64,000 nucleotides of DNA, taken from assembly GCF_900119845.1 (NCBI RefSeq), contig NZ_FPKU01000001.1, positions 1,273,528 through 1,337,527 of the forward strand. Direction: 5' to 3'. Under the pieces are notes generated by a model that searched no databases, was not told the DNA's origin, and worked only from the letters and a program-made list of their open reading frames with translations. This DNA is from Devosia enhydra. GTDB lineage: Bacteria; Pseudomonadota; Alphaproteobacteria; Rhizobiales; Devosiaceae. Shown here piece by piece: positions 7,983 to 18,102 of the stretch. Position 1 is the stretch's first letter. Each line of letters opens with the position of its first letter. The translations under genes and the position numbers were made by a program.

Positions 7983-8138
7983 TCAGCGACCGACATCCTT
8001 TTGCGGATGCCGCGCTTTTTCAGTATCCTTGTCGTTCACGTCGCGTCCCATGTCGTCGAGATTGTCGTCGACCTGCCGGCCCGTGCGATGCTTCATCTCT
8101 TCGACGTCCGGCACGGTCCTGTCGGGTTTGCTTGCCAT
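7983..8138 (-). CDS. Very small hydrophilic protein (51 aa)
   Basis: Starts MASKPDRTVPDVEEMKHR and continues with an almost entirely charged, Asp/Lys/Arg-rich sequence (QVDDNLDDMGRDVNDKDTEK) ending QKDVGR. AAGGAG sits 4-7 bases before two adjacent ATG codons (8141 and 8138), good evidence for translation. No cysteine, no hydrophobic core: likely disordered or a short helix pair, resembling stress-related hydrophilic mini-proteins. I do not recognise a family. Confidence 0.5.
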   Translation of the reverse strand: MASKPDRTVPDVEEMKHRTGRQVDDNLDDMGRDVNDKDTEKARHPQKDVGR

Positions 8139-8196
8139 CATCGGTCTCCTTGCTGGGTGACCAACGCCGCCCTGCCCCGCCCGTTCCGCGCCATGA

Positions 8197-8231
8197 GAAA
8201 GGGCGCCGCGATGGCCTCGCGACGCCCTTTC
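8197..8231 (-). terminator. Hairpin terminator after ilvC
   Basis: GAAAGGGCGcCGCG and CGCGaCGCCCTTTC arms around a 7-base loop, 43 bp past the ilvC stop. On the minus strand the stem ends in CGCCCTTTC and is followed by TCATGG, so the T-run is short. Confidence 0.6.
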
Positions 8232-8274
8232 CAAATCGGCGATGGTCCCGTGCCAGACGCCCGGGACGCTGCCT

Positions 8275-10009
<1,735 letters not shown>

Positions 10010-10048
10010 ATCTCCCTCCCACGCCGCCGCAGCGGCTGGCCATTCCGT

Positions 10049-10063
10049 ACCGTAACGTACGGT
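10049..10063. promoter_or_regulatory. Candidate TetR operator
   Basis: ACCGTA-ACG-TACGGT, perfect 6-bp arms with a 3-bp spacer, in the divergent region 40 bp upstream of the tetR-like GTG and 96 bp upstream of the old-yellow-enzyme start. Position and symmetry suit a TetR dimer controlling both genes. Confidence 0.6.
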
Positions 10064-10158
10064 TCGGTTCAAGTGCCATTTCGCGGCGTGGGCTTGCAGG
10101 GGCGGCGTGGGCTGTCTATCTCTGCTTCATCGTATTTTGCCGATAGTCGGAGTGCCCC

Positions 10159-11283
10159 TTGTCCTCGCGCCTCTTCACGCCCTATTCGAGCCGCAGCCTC
10201 ACCCTGCGCAACCGCACCGTCGTTGCGCCCATGTGCCAGTATTCGGCCGTGGATGGCCTCGCCAATGACTGGCATCTCGTGCATCTGGGACGCTTCGCGC
10301 TCGGGGGCTTCGGCCTCGTGATCCTCGAGGCGACGGGCGTCGTGCCCGAGGGCCGTATCTCCTATGCCGATCTCGGGCTCTGGTCGGATGCGCACGTCGC
10401 CCCGCTGAAGCGCATCGTCGATTTCCTGCATCAGAACGGATCGGCCGCCGGCATCCAACTCGCCCATGCCGGGCGGAAGGCCTCGACGCCCCTGCCCTGG
10501 CGCAAGGGCTTTGACGAGACCGAGGCCGAAAAACCGCAGGTGGGCTTCACGGCCTGGACGCCCGTGGCGCCGAGTGCTGAAATCCATGCCGAGAACCAGA
10601 ATTTCACCCCGCCCGCCGCGCTCGACAAGGCCGGCATGCAGGCCATCATCGATGCCTTCGTGGCCTCCACCCATCGCGCCCTTGAGGCGGGCTTCGACAT
10701 GGTCGAGGTGCATGCCGCCCATGGCTACCTCCTCAACCAGTTCCTCTCGCCCCTCGCCAACCATCGCACCGACGCGTATGGCGGCAGCCGCGAGAACCGC
10801 ATGCGCTTCCCCCTCGAGGTGATCGACGCGGTGCGCGCCGCCTGGCCGGCAGATCGGTCGCTGGCCGTGCGCATCTCGGTCTCCGACAATCACCCCGATG
10901 GCTGGCAGCCCGAGGATTCGGTGGCGTTTGCCCGCATAATGAAGGGCCATGGCGTCGATATCGTCGATTGTTCCTCGGGCGGCTTCTCGGGCGGGCGCAT
11001 CGCACCCGGCCCGCTCTACCAGGTGCCGTTCTCCGAGATCATCCGTCGCGAGGCGGGCATCGACACGATGGCCGTGGGCCTCATCGACCGGCCCGAAGAC
11101 GCCGAAGCCATTCTGGAAAAGGGTGAGGCTGATCTCGTCGCGCTGGCGCGCGGCGCCCTCGATGACCCCAACTGGCCCGTGCATGCCCGCGCCGCGCTCG
11201 AAGGCCGGACCGACTATGGCCTCTGGCCCAAGCAGGCCGGTAACCGCATGCGCGACCGCGACAAATCCCTCGGAATCGCCTGA
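10159..11283 (+). CDS. NADH:flavin oxidoreductase (old yellow enzyme family, YqjM-like)
   Basis: 374-residue FMN-dependent TIM-barrel ene-reductase that reduces activated C=C bonds of electrophiles. The start LFTPYSSRSLTLRNRTVVAPMCQYSA-like region is class-typical (Cys and Tyr near residue 26 as in YqjM), as are QLAHAGRKAS, the FDMVEVHAAHGYLLNQFLSPL block and NHRTDAYGGS. GGAG upstream supports the TTG at 10159 as start; no better ATG fits the alignment. Divergently paired with a TetR regulator and the palindrome between them, so expression is probably inducible by an electrophilic substrate. Confidence 0.93.
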   Translation: MSSRLFTPYSSRSLTLRNRTVVAPMCQYSAVDGLANDWHLVHLGRFALGGFGLVILEATGVVPEGRISYADLGLWSDAHVAPLKRIVDFLHQNGSAAGIQLAHAGRKASTPLPWRKGFDETEAEKPQVGFTAWTPVAPSAEIHAENQNFTPPAALDKAGMQAIIDAFVASTHRALEAGFDMVEVHAAHGYLLNQFLSPLANHRTDAYGGSRENRMRFPLEVIDAVRAAWPADRSLAVRISVSDNHPDGWQPEDSVAFARIMKGHGVDIVDCSSGGFSGGRIAPGPLYQVPFSEIIRREAGIDTMAVGLIDRPEDAEAILEKGEADLVALARGALDDPNWPVHARAALEGRTDYGLWPKQAGNRMRDRDKSLGIA

Positions 11284-11344
11284 TGCCTGCCGGAAATCCG
11301 GCGCATTCCCGGCGCCGGATATTGCACACTACGGAGGATGGACG

Positions 11345-11776
11345 ATGACGACCAAGGCTGCATTACTGGCGCTGCTCGCATTGTGGGGCGTGGGCTCCCT
11401 CGTGGCCCTGCCCGCTGCCGCTCAGGAGACCTCGGGCGAAGAAGCGGCCGAGGACGAGAGCGCCGAGCGCCTGCTCACCAACCGTGTCTGGTCACGCGTC
11501 GAGGATGACGGGCTACCGGGCAAGAAGGTGATCTTCCTCTCCGACGGCACGCTGGTGCAGGACAGTTGCTGGGAGACCTACCGTCTCTCGCCTTGGTCGA
11601 TGACCTCCGAGACAGCGCTGAGCTGGAACGAGGACGGCATGGACATCCCCGCCGAGATCGTCTCGATCTCGGGCGAGGAACTGGTGCTCAAACTCTCTCT
11701 GGTCGGCGGACAGACCGACGAGCAGCGCTATCGCGTCGCCGAAGTCCCCTATCTCTGCCCCGACATGCCGAAATAG
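11345..11776 (+). CDS. Secreted hypothetical protein (143 aa)
   Basis: Starts MTTKAALLALLALWGVGSL and continues VALPAAAQE: a Sec signal peptide cleaved after AAA or AAAQ. Then an acidic linker and a mature region of about 115 residues with several predicted strands (KVIFLSDGTLVQDSCWETYRLSPW, ELVLKLSL) and two cysteines that could form a disulfide. GGAGGA precedes the ATG. It follows the oxidoreductase by 61 bp and may share its transcript. I do not recognise the family; it is probably a periplasmic beta-rich protein. Confidence 0.75.
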   Translation: MTTKAALLALLALWGVGSLVALPAAAQETSGEEAAEDESAERLLTNRVWSRVEDDGLPGKKVIFLSDGTLVQDSCWETYRLSPWSMTSETALSWNEDGMDIPAEIVSISGEELVLKLSLVGGQTDEQRYRVAEVPYLCPDMPK

Positions 11777-11778
11777 CA

Positions 11779-11797
11779 CCGGCAGCACCGCTGCCGG
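11779..11797. terminator. Hairpin between convergent genes
   Basis: CCGGCAG-caccg-CTGCCGG immediately after the stop at 11776 and 14 bp before the kup stop at 11811. No long T-run on either strand, so it may only help Rho-dependent ending or protect 3' ends. Confidence 0.4.
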
Positions 11798-11810
11798 CCG
11801 CGCCTCGACT

Positions 11811-13739
11811 TTACAGGATGACCTGCGTGCCGATTTCCACCACCCGTCCCGTGGGGATGTGGAAATACTCCGTCGCGTCGGTGGCGTTTCGAGCCAGCCG
11901 CATGAACATCTTGTCCTGCCAGTAACGGATGAGACCGCGCTTGTGCGAGGGCTTCAACGACCGGCGCGACAGGAAGAACGACGTCGACATGATGTCGAAC
12001 TTCCACCCCAGCTTGCGCGCGAGGCCCAGCGCCTTCGGAATATTGGGCGTCTCCATATAGCCGAAGGTGATGATCACCCGGTAGAACAGGTCGTTATACG
12101 CGTCGATCAGCACCTTCTCGTCGTCGGGCACGCGCGGCGCCGACGAGGTCAGCACCGTGAGGATGACGTTCTGCTCGTGCAGCACCTTGTAGTGCTTGAG
12201 GCTGTGCAGGAGCGCGGTGGGCGCCCCTTCGATATCGCTGGTCAAAAAGATCGCGGTGCCCGGCACCACGGTGGGGCGCTTCTTGGCGAGGTTCTCGACG
12301 AGGAATTCGAGCGGCACCTCTTCGCGTCGCGTCTTTTCGGCAAGCCTGCGACGTCCCGACATCCAGGTGGACATCAGCGTGGCCAGCACCACGGCCACCG
12401 CCGCCGGCACCCAGCCACCTTGGAAGAGCTTGGTGACGTTGGCGGCGAAAAAGCCCAGATCGATGAGCAGGAATGGCGTCATCACCATCAGCGTGGCGAT
12501 GGGATGCCATTTCCATACGCGCCACATCACGATGCCAAGCAGCACAACCGTCACCAGCATCACGCCTGAAACGGCGATTCCATAGGCATTGGAGAGCTCT
12601 CCCGAACTGCCGAACGACACCACCAGCAAGAGCACGAAGATCATCAGGAAGACGTTGACCTGCGGCATGTAGATCTGGCCCGACTGCGTCTCGGAGGTAT
12701 GCAGCACGGTCATGCGGGGCAGAAGGTTGAGCGCGATGGCCTGCTGGGTCAGCGAATAGGCGCCGGTGATCACGGCCTGGCTTGCGATGATGGTGGCACA
12801 GGTCGCGAGCCCGATCATTGGGATCAGCCCCCAGGCGGGCACCATCTCGAAGAAGGGGTGATCAACCGAACCCGGCTCGTGCGACAGCACATAGGCGCCC
12901 TGCCCGAAATAATTGAGCAAGAGACAGGGGAAGACCATGATGAACCAGGCGGTGACGATCGGCTTCCGGCCGAAATGCCCCAGATCGACATAGAGCCCCT
13001 CCACGCCTGTCACGGCAAGAAAGACTGCGCCCAGAACCAGCGCCGCCAGATCCGGATGGGTGGCAAGGAACAGGATGCCATAGGCAGGGTTGAGCGCCAG
13101 CAGCACCTGCGGATTGACCACGATGTGGCTGAGGCCCACGACGCCCATAACCAGGAACCAGACGGCGGTGACCGGCCCGAACACCTTCGAGACGCCCGCC
13201 GTACCGAAGCGCTGCACCATGAAGACGCCGATGATGATCACAAAGGTGACCGGCACCACCCAGCGCTCCAGATCAGGGGCCACCACGGTCACCCCTTCGA
13301 CGGCCGAGAGCACCGATATGGCGGGTGTGATGATCGCATCGCCGAAGAATAGCGCCGCCCCGACCACGCCGATGGCGATGATCCATCCGGGAGCCTTGGC
13401 AAAACTGGACGCCGCCAGCGACATGAGCGACAGGGTGCCACCTTCGCCCTTGTTGTCGGCCCGGGTGACGAAGAAGATGTACTTGACCGTAACGGTGATG
13501 GTCAGCGCCCAGATGATGAGCGAAAGCAGGCCCAGCACTTCAGCTTCGAAATTAGCCTGCGGCCCGCCGGGACGCACGGAAAGCGCCTGCCGGAAAGCGT
13601 AGATCGGGCTGGTACCTATATCGCCATAGACGACGCCCAGTGCGCCGAGCACGAGCATCCGGAATTCATTGCTTTTGTGGCTGGACTGACCGGTCGCTAC
13701 AACACCGGCTGTTTCGCCGGGCGTCTTGGTCTGCGTCAT
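11811..13739 (-). CDS. kup: Low-affinity potassium uptake protein Kup
   Basis: Inner-membrane K+/H+ symporter, 642 residues, with about 12 membrane helices in the first 440 residues and a cytosolic C-terminal domain. The signature GALGVVYGDIGTSPIYAFRQAL near residue 33 (seen in parts), KYIFFVTRADNKGEGGT, and the cytosolic IFLTSDIEGAPTALLHSLKHYKVLHEQNV region (in parts) are diagnostic. A 20-residue N-terminal hydrophilic tail precedes the first block. AAGG lies 4 bases before the ATG. No kdp or trk genes are in view. Confidence 0.97.
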   Translation of the reverse strand: MTQTKTPGETAGVVATGQSSHKSNEFRMLVLGALGVVYGDIGTSPIYAFRQALSVRPGGPQANFEAEVLGLLSLIIWALTITVTVKYIFFVTRADNKGEGGTLSLMSLAASSFAKAPGWIIAIGVVGAALFFGDAIITPAISVLSAVEGVTVVAPDLERWVVPVTFVIIIGVFMVQRFGTAGVSKVFGPVTAVWFLVMGVVGLSHIVVNPQVLLALNPAYGILFLATHPDLAALVLGAVFLAVTGVEGLYVDLGHFGRKPIVTAWFIMVFPCLLLNYFGQGAYVLSHEPGSVDHPFFEMVPAWGLIPMIGLATCATIIASQAVITGAYSLTQQAIALNLLPRMTVLHTSETQSGQIYMPQVNVFLMIFVLLLVVSFGSSGELSNAYGIAVSGVMLVTVVLLGIVMWRVWKWHPIATLMVMTPFLLIDLGFFAANVTKLFQGGWVPAAVAVVLATLMSTWMSGRRRLAEKTRREEVPLEFLVENLAKKRPTVVPGTAIFLTSDIEGAPTALLHSLKHYKVLHEQNVILTVLTSSAPRVPDDEKVLIDAYNDLFYRVIITFGYMETPNIPKALGLARKLGWKFDIMSTSFFLSRRSLKPSHKRGLIRYWQDKMFMRLARNATDATEYFHIPTGRVVEIGTQVIL

Positions 13740-13923
13740 GTACCTTGCTCACCCTGTTTGGGGTGGCGGGCGGTTTACACCCCGCGCGAAGCAGGCTCAA
13801 CACAAATCGGTCGCGGGTCTGGTCACGTCGACGCGGACGGCACGTGAGGTGCCATCCGCGTCTCTGGGGCAGCGGCGCCTGCGAGCGGAGAGAACTCGCC
13901 GCCGGGGCCGCTCGTGAGCGGGC

Positions 13924-14502
13924 TCAGGCCTCGCGCGCTGCCTTGGTCGCGTTGGTCCACCAGACGAGATTGTCGAGCACGTCCGGCACGAAGGGGTCGA
14001 AACCGCCCTTCACATCGTCCCAGCTCTTCTGGCCGAACATGATCGGCACGAAGTCCGAACCGCCGATATGGATCGCCTGACGGACCGGCACGGCCTGCAG
14101 TTCGACGAAGATGTTGCGCAGGTGCTCCACCGCACGCGCGCCGCCCACCGAGCCATAACCGACAAAGGCAACGGCCTTGCGGATGAACGGCTTGTAAGCT
14201 TGGTCGAGCGCGTTCTTGAGCGCGCCGGTGATCGAGCGGTTATACTCGGCCACGACCACGATGTAGCCGTCGAATTCGTTGAGGCGGGCCTGCCAGCGCA
14301 GCACTTCCGGGTCGGTCGAGGGCGCCCAGAGGTCGGATGCGGGAGCATCGAAGAAGGGAAGCTTGTAGTCGGCCAGGTCGATCAGCTCGGCCTCGATGTC
14401 ACCGCGCTTCTGCGCATGCTCGAGGATCCATTTCGCCGGCTTGTCGCCGAAGCGGGTCGGACGCGTGCTGCTGATGATCACGCCAATCTTGGGCTTGGAC
14501 AT
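13924..14502 (-). CDS. NADPH-dependent FMN reductase family protein
   Basis: 192-residue flavodoxin-like oxidoreductase of the SsuE/chromate-reductase superfamily. The FMN-phosphate loop is IISSTRPTRFG near the N-terminus; VVVAEYNRSITGALKNALDQ and VAFVGYGSVGGARAVEHLR are characteristic. GGAGAG precedes the ATG at 14502. It lies alone between kup and pdxJ; 219 bp of spacer upstream shows no gene. Likely a quinone, azo or metal reductase; the actual substrate cannot be read. Confidence 0.88.
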   Translation of the reverse strand: MSKPKIGVIISSTRPTRFGDKPAKWILEHAQKRGDIEAELIDLADYKLPFFDAPASDLWAPSTDPEVLRWQARLNEFDGYIVVVAEYNRSITGALKNALDQAYKPFIRKAVAFVGYGSVGGARAVEHLRNIFVELQAVPVRQAIHIGGSDFVPIMFGQKSWDDVKGGFDPFVPDVLDNLVWWTNATKAAREA

Positions 14503-14739
14503 TCTGCTCTCCGGTATCAAATTGTAACCGAGCGCAGATATGTGACTATTACGGCAGACCGCAAGCAGGCACGCCGGTGAACCGTAGGCACACCCGTGTA
14601 ACCCGCTCGCTCACGGCGTTGGCTTTCGCAGAAATTGGGCAGGCGATTCAGCCACTTATCTGTGACGTTCGAGCCGAGGGCGACCCTCACCGTGGATCAG
14701 CCCGATCGCAGCGATGCACTGTTCGGTAATCCTGACCGA

Positions 14740-15495
14740 TCAGGCGCGACCCCCGCTCTCCAGAACACTGGTGTAGCGACGCACAGCCTCGGCGAATCCC
14801 ATCACCAGCGCGTCCGAGGTGATGGCATGGCCGATCGAGACCTCGTCCACCCACGGTACGGCAGCCAGAAATTGCGGCAGGTTCTCGAGCGTCAGATCAT
14901 GGCCGGCATTGATGCCGAGCCCCGCCGCATGGGCCGCCTGCGCCGTCGCCGAAAGCCGGTCGAGATGCAGGTCCGCCTGTGCGCCGCCCAACGCCCCGCC
15001 ATAAGGACCGGTGAAAAGCTCGATCCGGTCGGCGCCGATCTCGCGCGCATCGGGCGGCACGGCTGGGTCTTCATCGATGAACAGCGATACCCGCATGCCC
15101 CCGGCCTTGAGCCGCGTGATGGCCGGCACGAGCACTGCCCGCGCCTTGCGCACCTGCCAGCCATGATCGGAGGTCGACTGCTCCGGGCTGTCGGGCACCA
15201 GCGTCACCTGCTGCGGGCGCACCGCTTCGCAGAGCGCGAGGAAAGCTTCGCTCGGATAGCCCTCGATATTGAACTCCCGATCGGGAAAATCGCGCAGGAG
15301 CGATTTGAGCGCAAAGACGTCGTCCCGCCTGATATGGCGCTCGTCGGGCCGCGGATGCACCGTCAGCCCGGCCGCGCCCGCCTCGAGCACGAGCCGGCCG
15401 ATGCCGGTTACGCTGGGCCAGGGCAGATTGCGCCGGTTGCGCAGCTGGGCGACGGCGTTGAGGTTTACCGAGAGCTTGGTCATCGTGTTGGTCAC
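14740..15495 (-). CDS. pdxJ: Pyridoxine 5'-phosphate synthase
   Basis: Condenses 1-deoxyxylulose 5-phosphate with 3-amino-2-oxopropyl phosphate in the DXP-dependent vitamin B6 pathway. About 250 residues; LSVNLNAVAQLRNRRN at the N-terminus, AGLTVHPRPDERHI (the catalytic His region), FNIEGYP, VTLVPDSPEQSTSDHGW and the C-terminal GHAITSDALVMGF match PdxJ along its length. The GTG at 15495 overlaps the ilvN stop by 4 bp and follows GGAAGG; an ATG at 15483 is the alternative start. The coupling to ilvN suggests one ilvI-ilvN-pdxJ transcript, which links PLP supply to branched-chain amino-acid synthesis. Confidence 0.95.
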   Translation of the reverse strand: MTNTMTKLSVNLNAVAQLRNRRNLPWPSVTGIGRLVLEAGAAGLTVHPRPDERHIRRDDVFALKSLLRDFPDREFNIEGYPSEAFLALCEAVRPQQVTLVPDSPEQSTSDHGWQVRKARAVLVPAITRLKAGGMRVSLFIDEDPAVPPDAREIGADRIELFTGPYGGALGGAQADLHLDRLSATAQAAHAAGLGINAGHDLTLENLPQFLAAVPWVDEVSIGHAITSDALVMGFAEAVRRYTSVLESGGRA

Positions 15496-16046
15496 ATGCC
15501 TTCCGCGCCGCGCGAGATCGCGGCCAGCCCGGTGCGCACCACCTCGACCAGCCCGAGCGGCACCATGAGGGCGATGAAGCTGTCGATCTTGCTGGGCTTG
15601 CCGGTCACCTCGAACACGAAGCTCTCGGTGGTCGCATCCACCACCTGCGCGCGGAAGGCATCGGCCAGCCGCAACGTCTCCACCCGCTGGTCGCCGGTGC
15701 CGGCCACCTTGACCAGCGCCAGCTCGCGCTCCAGCGCCTTGCCGTCCGCGGTCAGGTCATAAACCTTGTGCACCGGCACCAGCCGCTCGAGCTGCAGCTT
15801 GATCTGCAACAGCACCTTGGGCGTCGCCACCGTCACCACGGTTATGCGCGACAGGTGCTTTTCGTGCTCCGTTTCGCTGACCGTCAGCGAGTCGATATTG
15901 TACCCGCGCGCCGCGAAGAGCCCGACGATGCGGGCCAGAATCCCCGGCTCGTTGTCGACCAGCACCGACAGCGTGTGGCGCTCGGGCTTCTGAGTTTCAG
16001 CGGAGAGAAAGTAGGCCGAGCCGCTGGGCTGCAGATGTGCGTTCAT
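15492..16046 (-). CDS. ilvN: Acetolactate synthase small (regulatory) subunit
   Basis: 184 residues. Binds valine through its N-terminal ACT domain and activates the large subunit. HTLSVLVDNEPGILARIVGLFAARGYNIDSL is the diagnostic ACT start (read in parts), with the IlvN C-terminal domain after it. The ATG at 16046 has AGAGGA upstream; the frame is open further to 16160, but that part encodes only a dispersed repeat. It lies 133 bp after ilvI, an unusually wide gap caused by the inserted repeat pair, and overlaps pdxJ by 4 bp. Confidence 0.96.
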   Translation of the reverse strand: MNAHLQPSGSAYFLSAETQKPERHTLSVLVDNEPGILARIVGLFAARGYNIDSLTVSETEHEKHLSRITVVTVATPKVLLQIKLQLERLVPVHKVYDLTADGKALERELALVKVAGTGDQRVETLRLADAFRAQVVDATTESFVFEVTGKPSKIDSFIALMVPLGLVEVVRTGLAAISRGAEGM

Positions 16047-16077
16047 GTCTCTTGTCCTCTGGGCCGTTGCGCCCGAA

Positions 16078-16165
16078 CCTCGTCCTTCGACAAGCTCAGG
16101 ATGAGGTTCTCCGATTGCTCGGCGTCCTCGAACGCCCTCATGGTGAGCCTGTCGAACCACGAGGG
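16078..16165. repeat. REP-like palindromic repeat pair between ilvI and ilvN
   Basis: Two related units: CCTCGTCCTTCGACAAGCTC... (16078-16106) and CCCTCATGGTGAGCCTGTCG... (16135-16165), each with complementary ends (CCTC/GAGG, CCCTC/GAGGG) and the cores TTCGACAAGCTCAGGATGAG or its diverged inverse. When read through they spell the familiar repeat translations HPELVEG and MVRQAHHEG, known from dispersed intergenic repeats in many proteobacteria. They sit inside the operon and could fold in the mRNA between the two subunit genes. Confidence 0.8.
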
Positions 16166-16179
16166 CGGGGCGTGCCGTT

Positions 16180-17949
16180 CTAGACCAGCTGCCGCCCCTT
16201 GGCGTCGATCACCGAGCCGATATCCTCGGCGAAGTCGGGCAGGATCATCTCGTTATGCGGCTTGCCCGAGGGGATCATCGGCAGGCAGTTCTCGTCCTTT
16301 TCCACCAGCACGTCGAACACCACGGGACCATCATGGTCGAGCATCGCTGCGATCGCCGCGTCGAGCTCGGCGGGATCGTCGCACCTTATGCCCTTGGCGC
16401 CATAGGCCTCGGCCAGCTTGACGAAATCGGGCAGGCTTTCCGAATAGGAATGCGCATAGCGGCTGCCATGCAGCAGGTCCTGCCACTGCCGGACCATGCC
16501 CATGCGTTCGTTGTTGAGGATGAAGATCTTGATCGGCAGCCGGTACTGCACTGCCGTCGAGAGCTCCTGCATGGTCATCTGCACGCTGGCCTCGCCGGCG
16601 ATGTCGATCACCACCGCATCCGGGTGCGCCACCTGCACGCCCACGGCGGCCGGCAGGCCATAGCCCATCGTGCCGAGGCCGCCCGAGGTCATCCAGCGAT
16701 TGGGCTGCTCGAAGTGGAAATGCTGGGCCGCCCACATCTGGTGCTGGCCGACTTCGGTGGTGATGAACACCTCGCGCCCCTTGGTCGCCTCGTAGAGGCG
16801 CTGGATGGCGTGCTGCGGCTTGATGGTCGTGTCCGAATTGCGGAAGCCCAGCGAATTGCGCTTGCGCCAGCCCGCGATCTCCTCCCACCACGGCGCCAGG
16901 GCCTCAGTGCGCGGCTCGTTGGTCTTGGACCGCCAGATGCGCACCATCTCTTCGAGCACCAGCCCGCAATCGCCGATGATCGGCAGGTCGATGCGGACAT
17001 TCTTGTTGATCGAGGAGGGGTCGATATCGACGTGGATCTTCACCGAATTGGGCGAGAAGGCATCGAGCCGGCCGGTGATGCGATCATCAAACCGCGCCCC
17101 GATATTGATCATCAGGTCGCAGTCATGCATCGCCATGTTGGCTTCGTAGGTGCCGTGCATGCCCAGCATCCCCATCCACTGCGGATGCGAGCCCGGGAAC
17201 GAGCCGAGACCCATCAGCGTCGAGGTCACCGGGAAGCCGGTGAGTTCGGCCAGCTCGCGCAGCGTCTCGGACGCCTCGGGGCCGGAATTGACCACGCCGC
17301 CACCGGTATAAAAGATCGGCCGGCGCGCCTTCAGCATCAGGTCGACGGCGGCCGCGATGGCGCCCGAATCGCCCTGGCTCGGCGGGTTGTAGCTCTTGTG
17401 GCGCGAGGTGCCGATCTCGTCGGCGGTGAGATAGGTGCCCATCGCGAACTGGACATCCTTGGGAATGTCGACGAGCACCGGGCCCGGCCGGCCGGAGCGC
17501 GCGATGTGGAAAGCCTCGTGCAGGACACGCGGCAGGTCGTTGACCGACTTCACCAGATAATTGTGCTTGGTGCAGCTGCGCGTGATGCCGACCGTGTCGC
17601 ATTCCTGAAACGCGTCCGAGCCGATCAGCGCCGTCGGCACCTGGGCCGAGATGACCACGATGGGGATGGAATCCATCAGCGCATCTGTGAGCGGGGTGAC
17701 AACGTTGGTCGCCCCCGGCCCGGACGTCACCAGCACGACGCCGACCTTGCCCGTCGAGCGGGCATAGCCCTCGGCCATGTGCCCGGCGCCCTGCTCGTGC
17801 CGCACGAGGATATGCTGCACCTTGTCCTGCTGGAACATCGCATCATAGATCGGCAGCGCCGCACCGCCGGGATAACCGAAGATGTGCTCGACCCCCTGAT
17901 CGGCGAGGGCCCGCACCACCATTTCGGCACCGGTCATCTGTTCGGCCAT
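16180..17949 (-). CDS. ilvI: Acetolactate synthase large (catalytic) subunit
   Basis: ThDP-dependent enzyme that makes 2-acetolactate or 2-aceto-2-hydroxybutyrate, the first common step to Val, Leu and Ile. About 589 residues. FGYPGGAALPIYDAM, the catalytic Glu in RHEQGAGHMAEGYAR, TSGPGATN and the C-terminal ThDP domain are all present. The usual GDG start of the ThDP/Mg motif reads GEA here (IAGEASVQMTMQEL...ILNNERMGMVRQWQ), which as I recall is also seen in rhizobial relatives. AGGAGG about 9 bases upstream selects the ATG at 17949 over the one at 17958. An attenuator-type leader precedes the gene (18027-18126). Confidence 0.96.
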   Translation of the reverse strand: MAEQMTGAEMVVRALADQGVEHIFGYPGGAALPIYDAMFQQDKVQHILVRHEQGAGHMAEGYARSTGKVGVVLVTSGPGATNVVTPLTDALMDSIPIVVISAQVPTALIGSDAFQECDTVGITRSCTKHNYLVKSVNDLPRVLHEAFHIARSGRPGPVLVDIPKDVQFAMGTYLTADEIGTSRHKSYNPPSQGDSGAIAAAVDLMLKARRPIFYTGGGVVNSGPEASETLRELAELTGFPVTSTLMGLGSFPGSHPQWMGMLGMHGTYEANMAMHDCDLMINIGARFDDRITGRLDAFSPNSVKIHVDIDPSSINKNVRIDLPIIGDCGLVLEEMVRIWRSKTNEPRTEALAPWWEEIAGWRKRNSLGFRNSDTTIKPQHAIQRLYEATKGREVFITTEVGQHQMWAAQHFHFEQPNRWMTSGGLGTMGYGLPAAVGVQVAHPDAVVIDIAGEASVQMTMQELSTAVQYRLPIKIFILNNERMGMVRQWQDLLHGSRYAHSYSESLPDFVKLAEAYGAKGIRCDDPAELDAAIAAMLDHDGPVVFDVLVEKDENCLPMIPSGKPHNEMILPDFAEDIGSVIDAKGRQLV

Positions 17950-18026
17950 CGTCTTCATCCTCCTCTTGCTCCCGCCACACGCACTGGGAGATTTGGTCAC
18001 TGTGCTTCGCGGCGGAAGCGGCCAAT

Positions 18027-18102
18027 AAAAAAGGCCCCCGGGGGAGCCTTGAGGTGCGCACCGAATTGTCGCGAGGAATTACCTCACGATCTCGATGCGC
18101 AC
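18027..18102 (-). promoter_or_regulatory. ilvI attenuator: competing stems and terminator
   Basis: On the minus strand after the leader peptide. Segment A, GTGCGCA (18102-18096, inside the leader codons), can pair with TGCGCAC (18060-18054). Segment B, TGAGGT (18086-18081, at the leader stop), can pair with ACCTCA (18055-18050). A and B pairings overlap and exclude each other. Next comes a terminator: arms AAGGCTCC and GGGGCCTT (18050-18031) with one mismatch, followed by TTTTTT to 18027. This is the textbook order: leader peptide, alternative stems, terminator, structural gene (78 bp further). Confidence 0.8.

Noticed and set aside
10010-10072. Extension of the TetR regulator to 10072
   Set aside because: It would translate the operator palindrome; the GTG at 10009 has a strong ribosome site.
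16046-16160. N-terminal extension of ilvN by 38 residues
   Set aside because: Encoded by the REP-like repeat pair (reads MVRQAHHEG and HPELVEG); a better ATG with ribosome site is at 16046.
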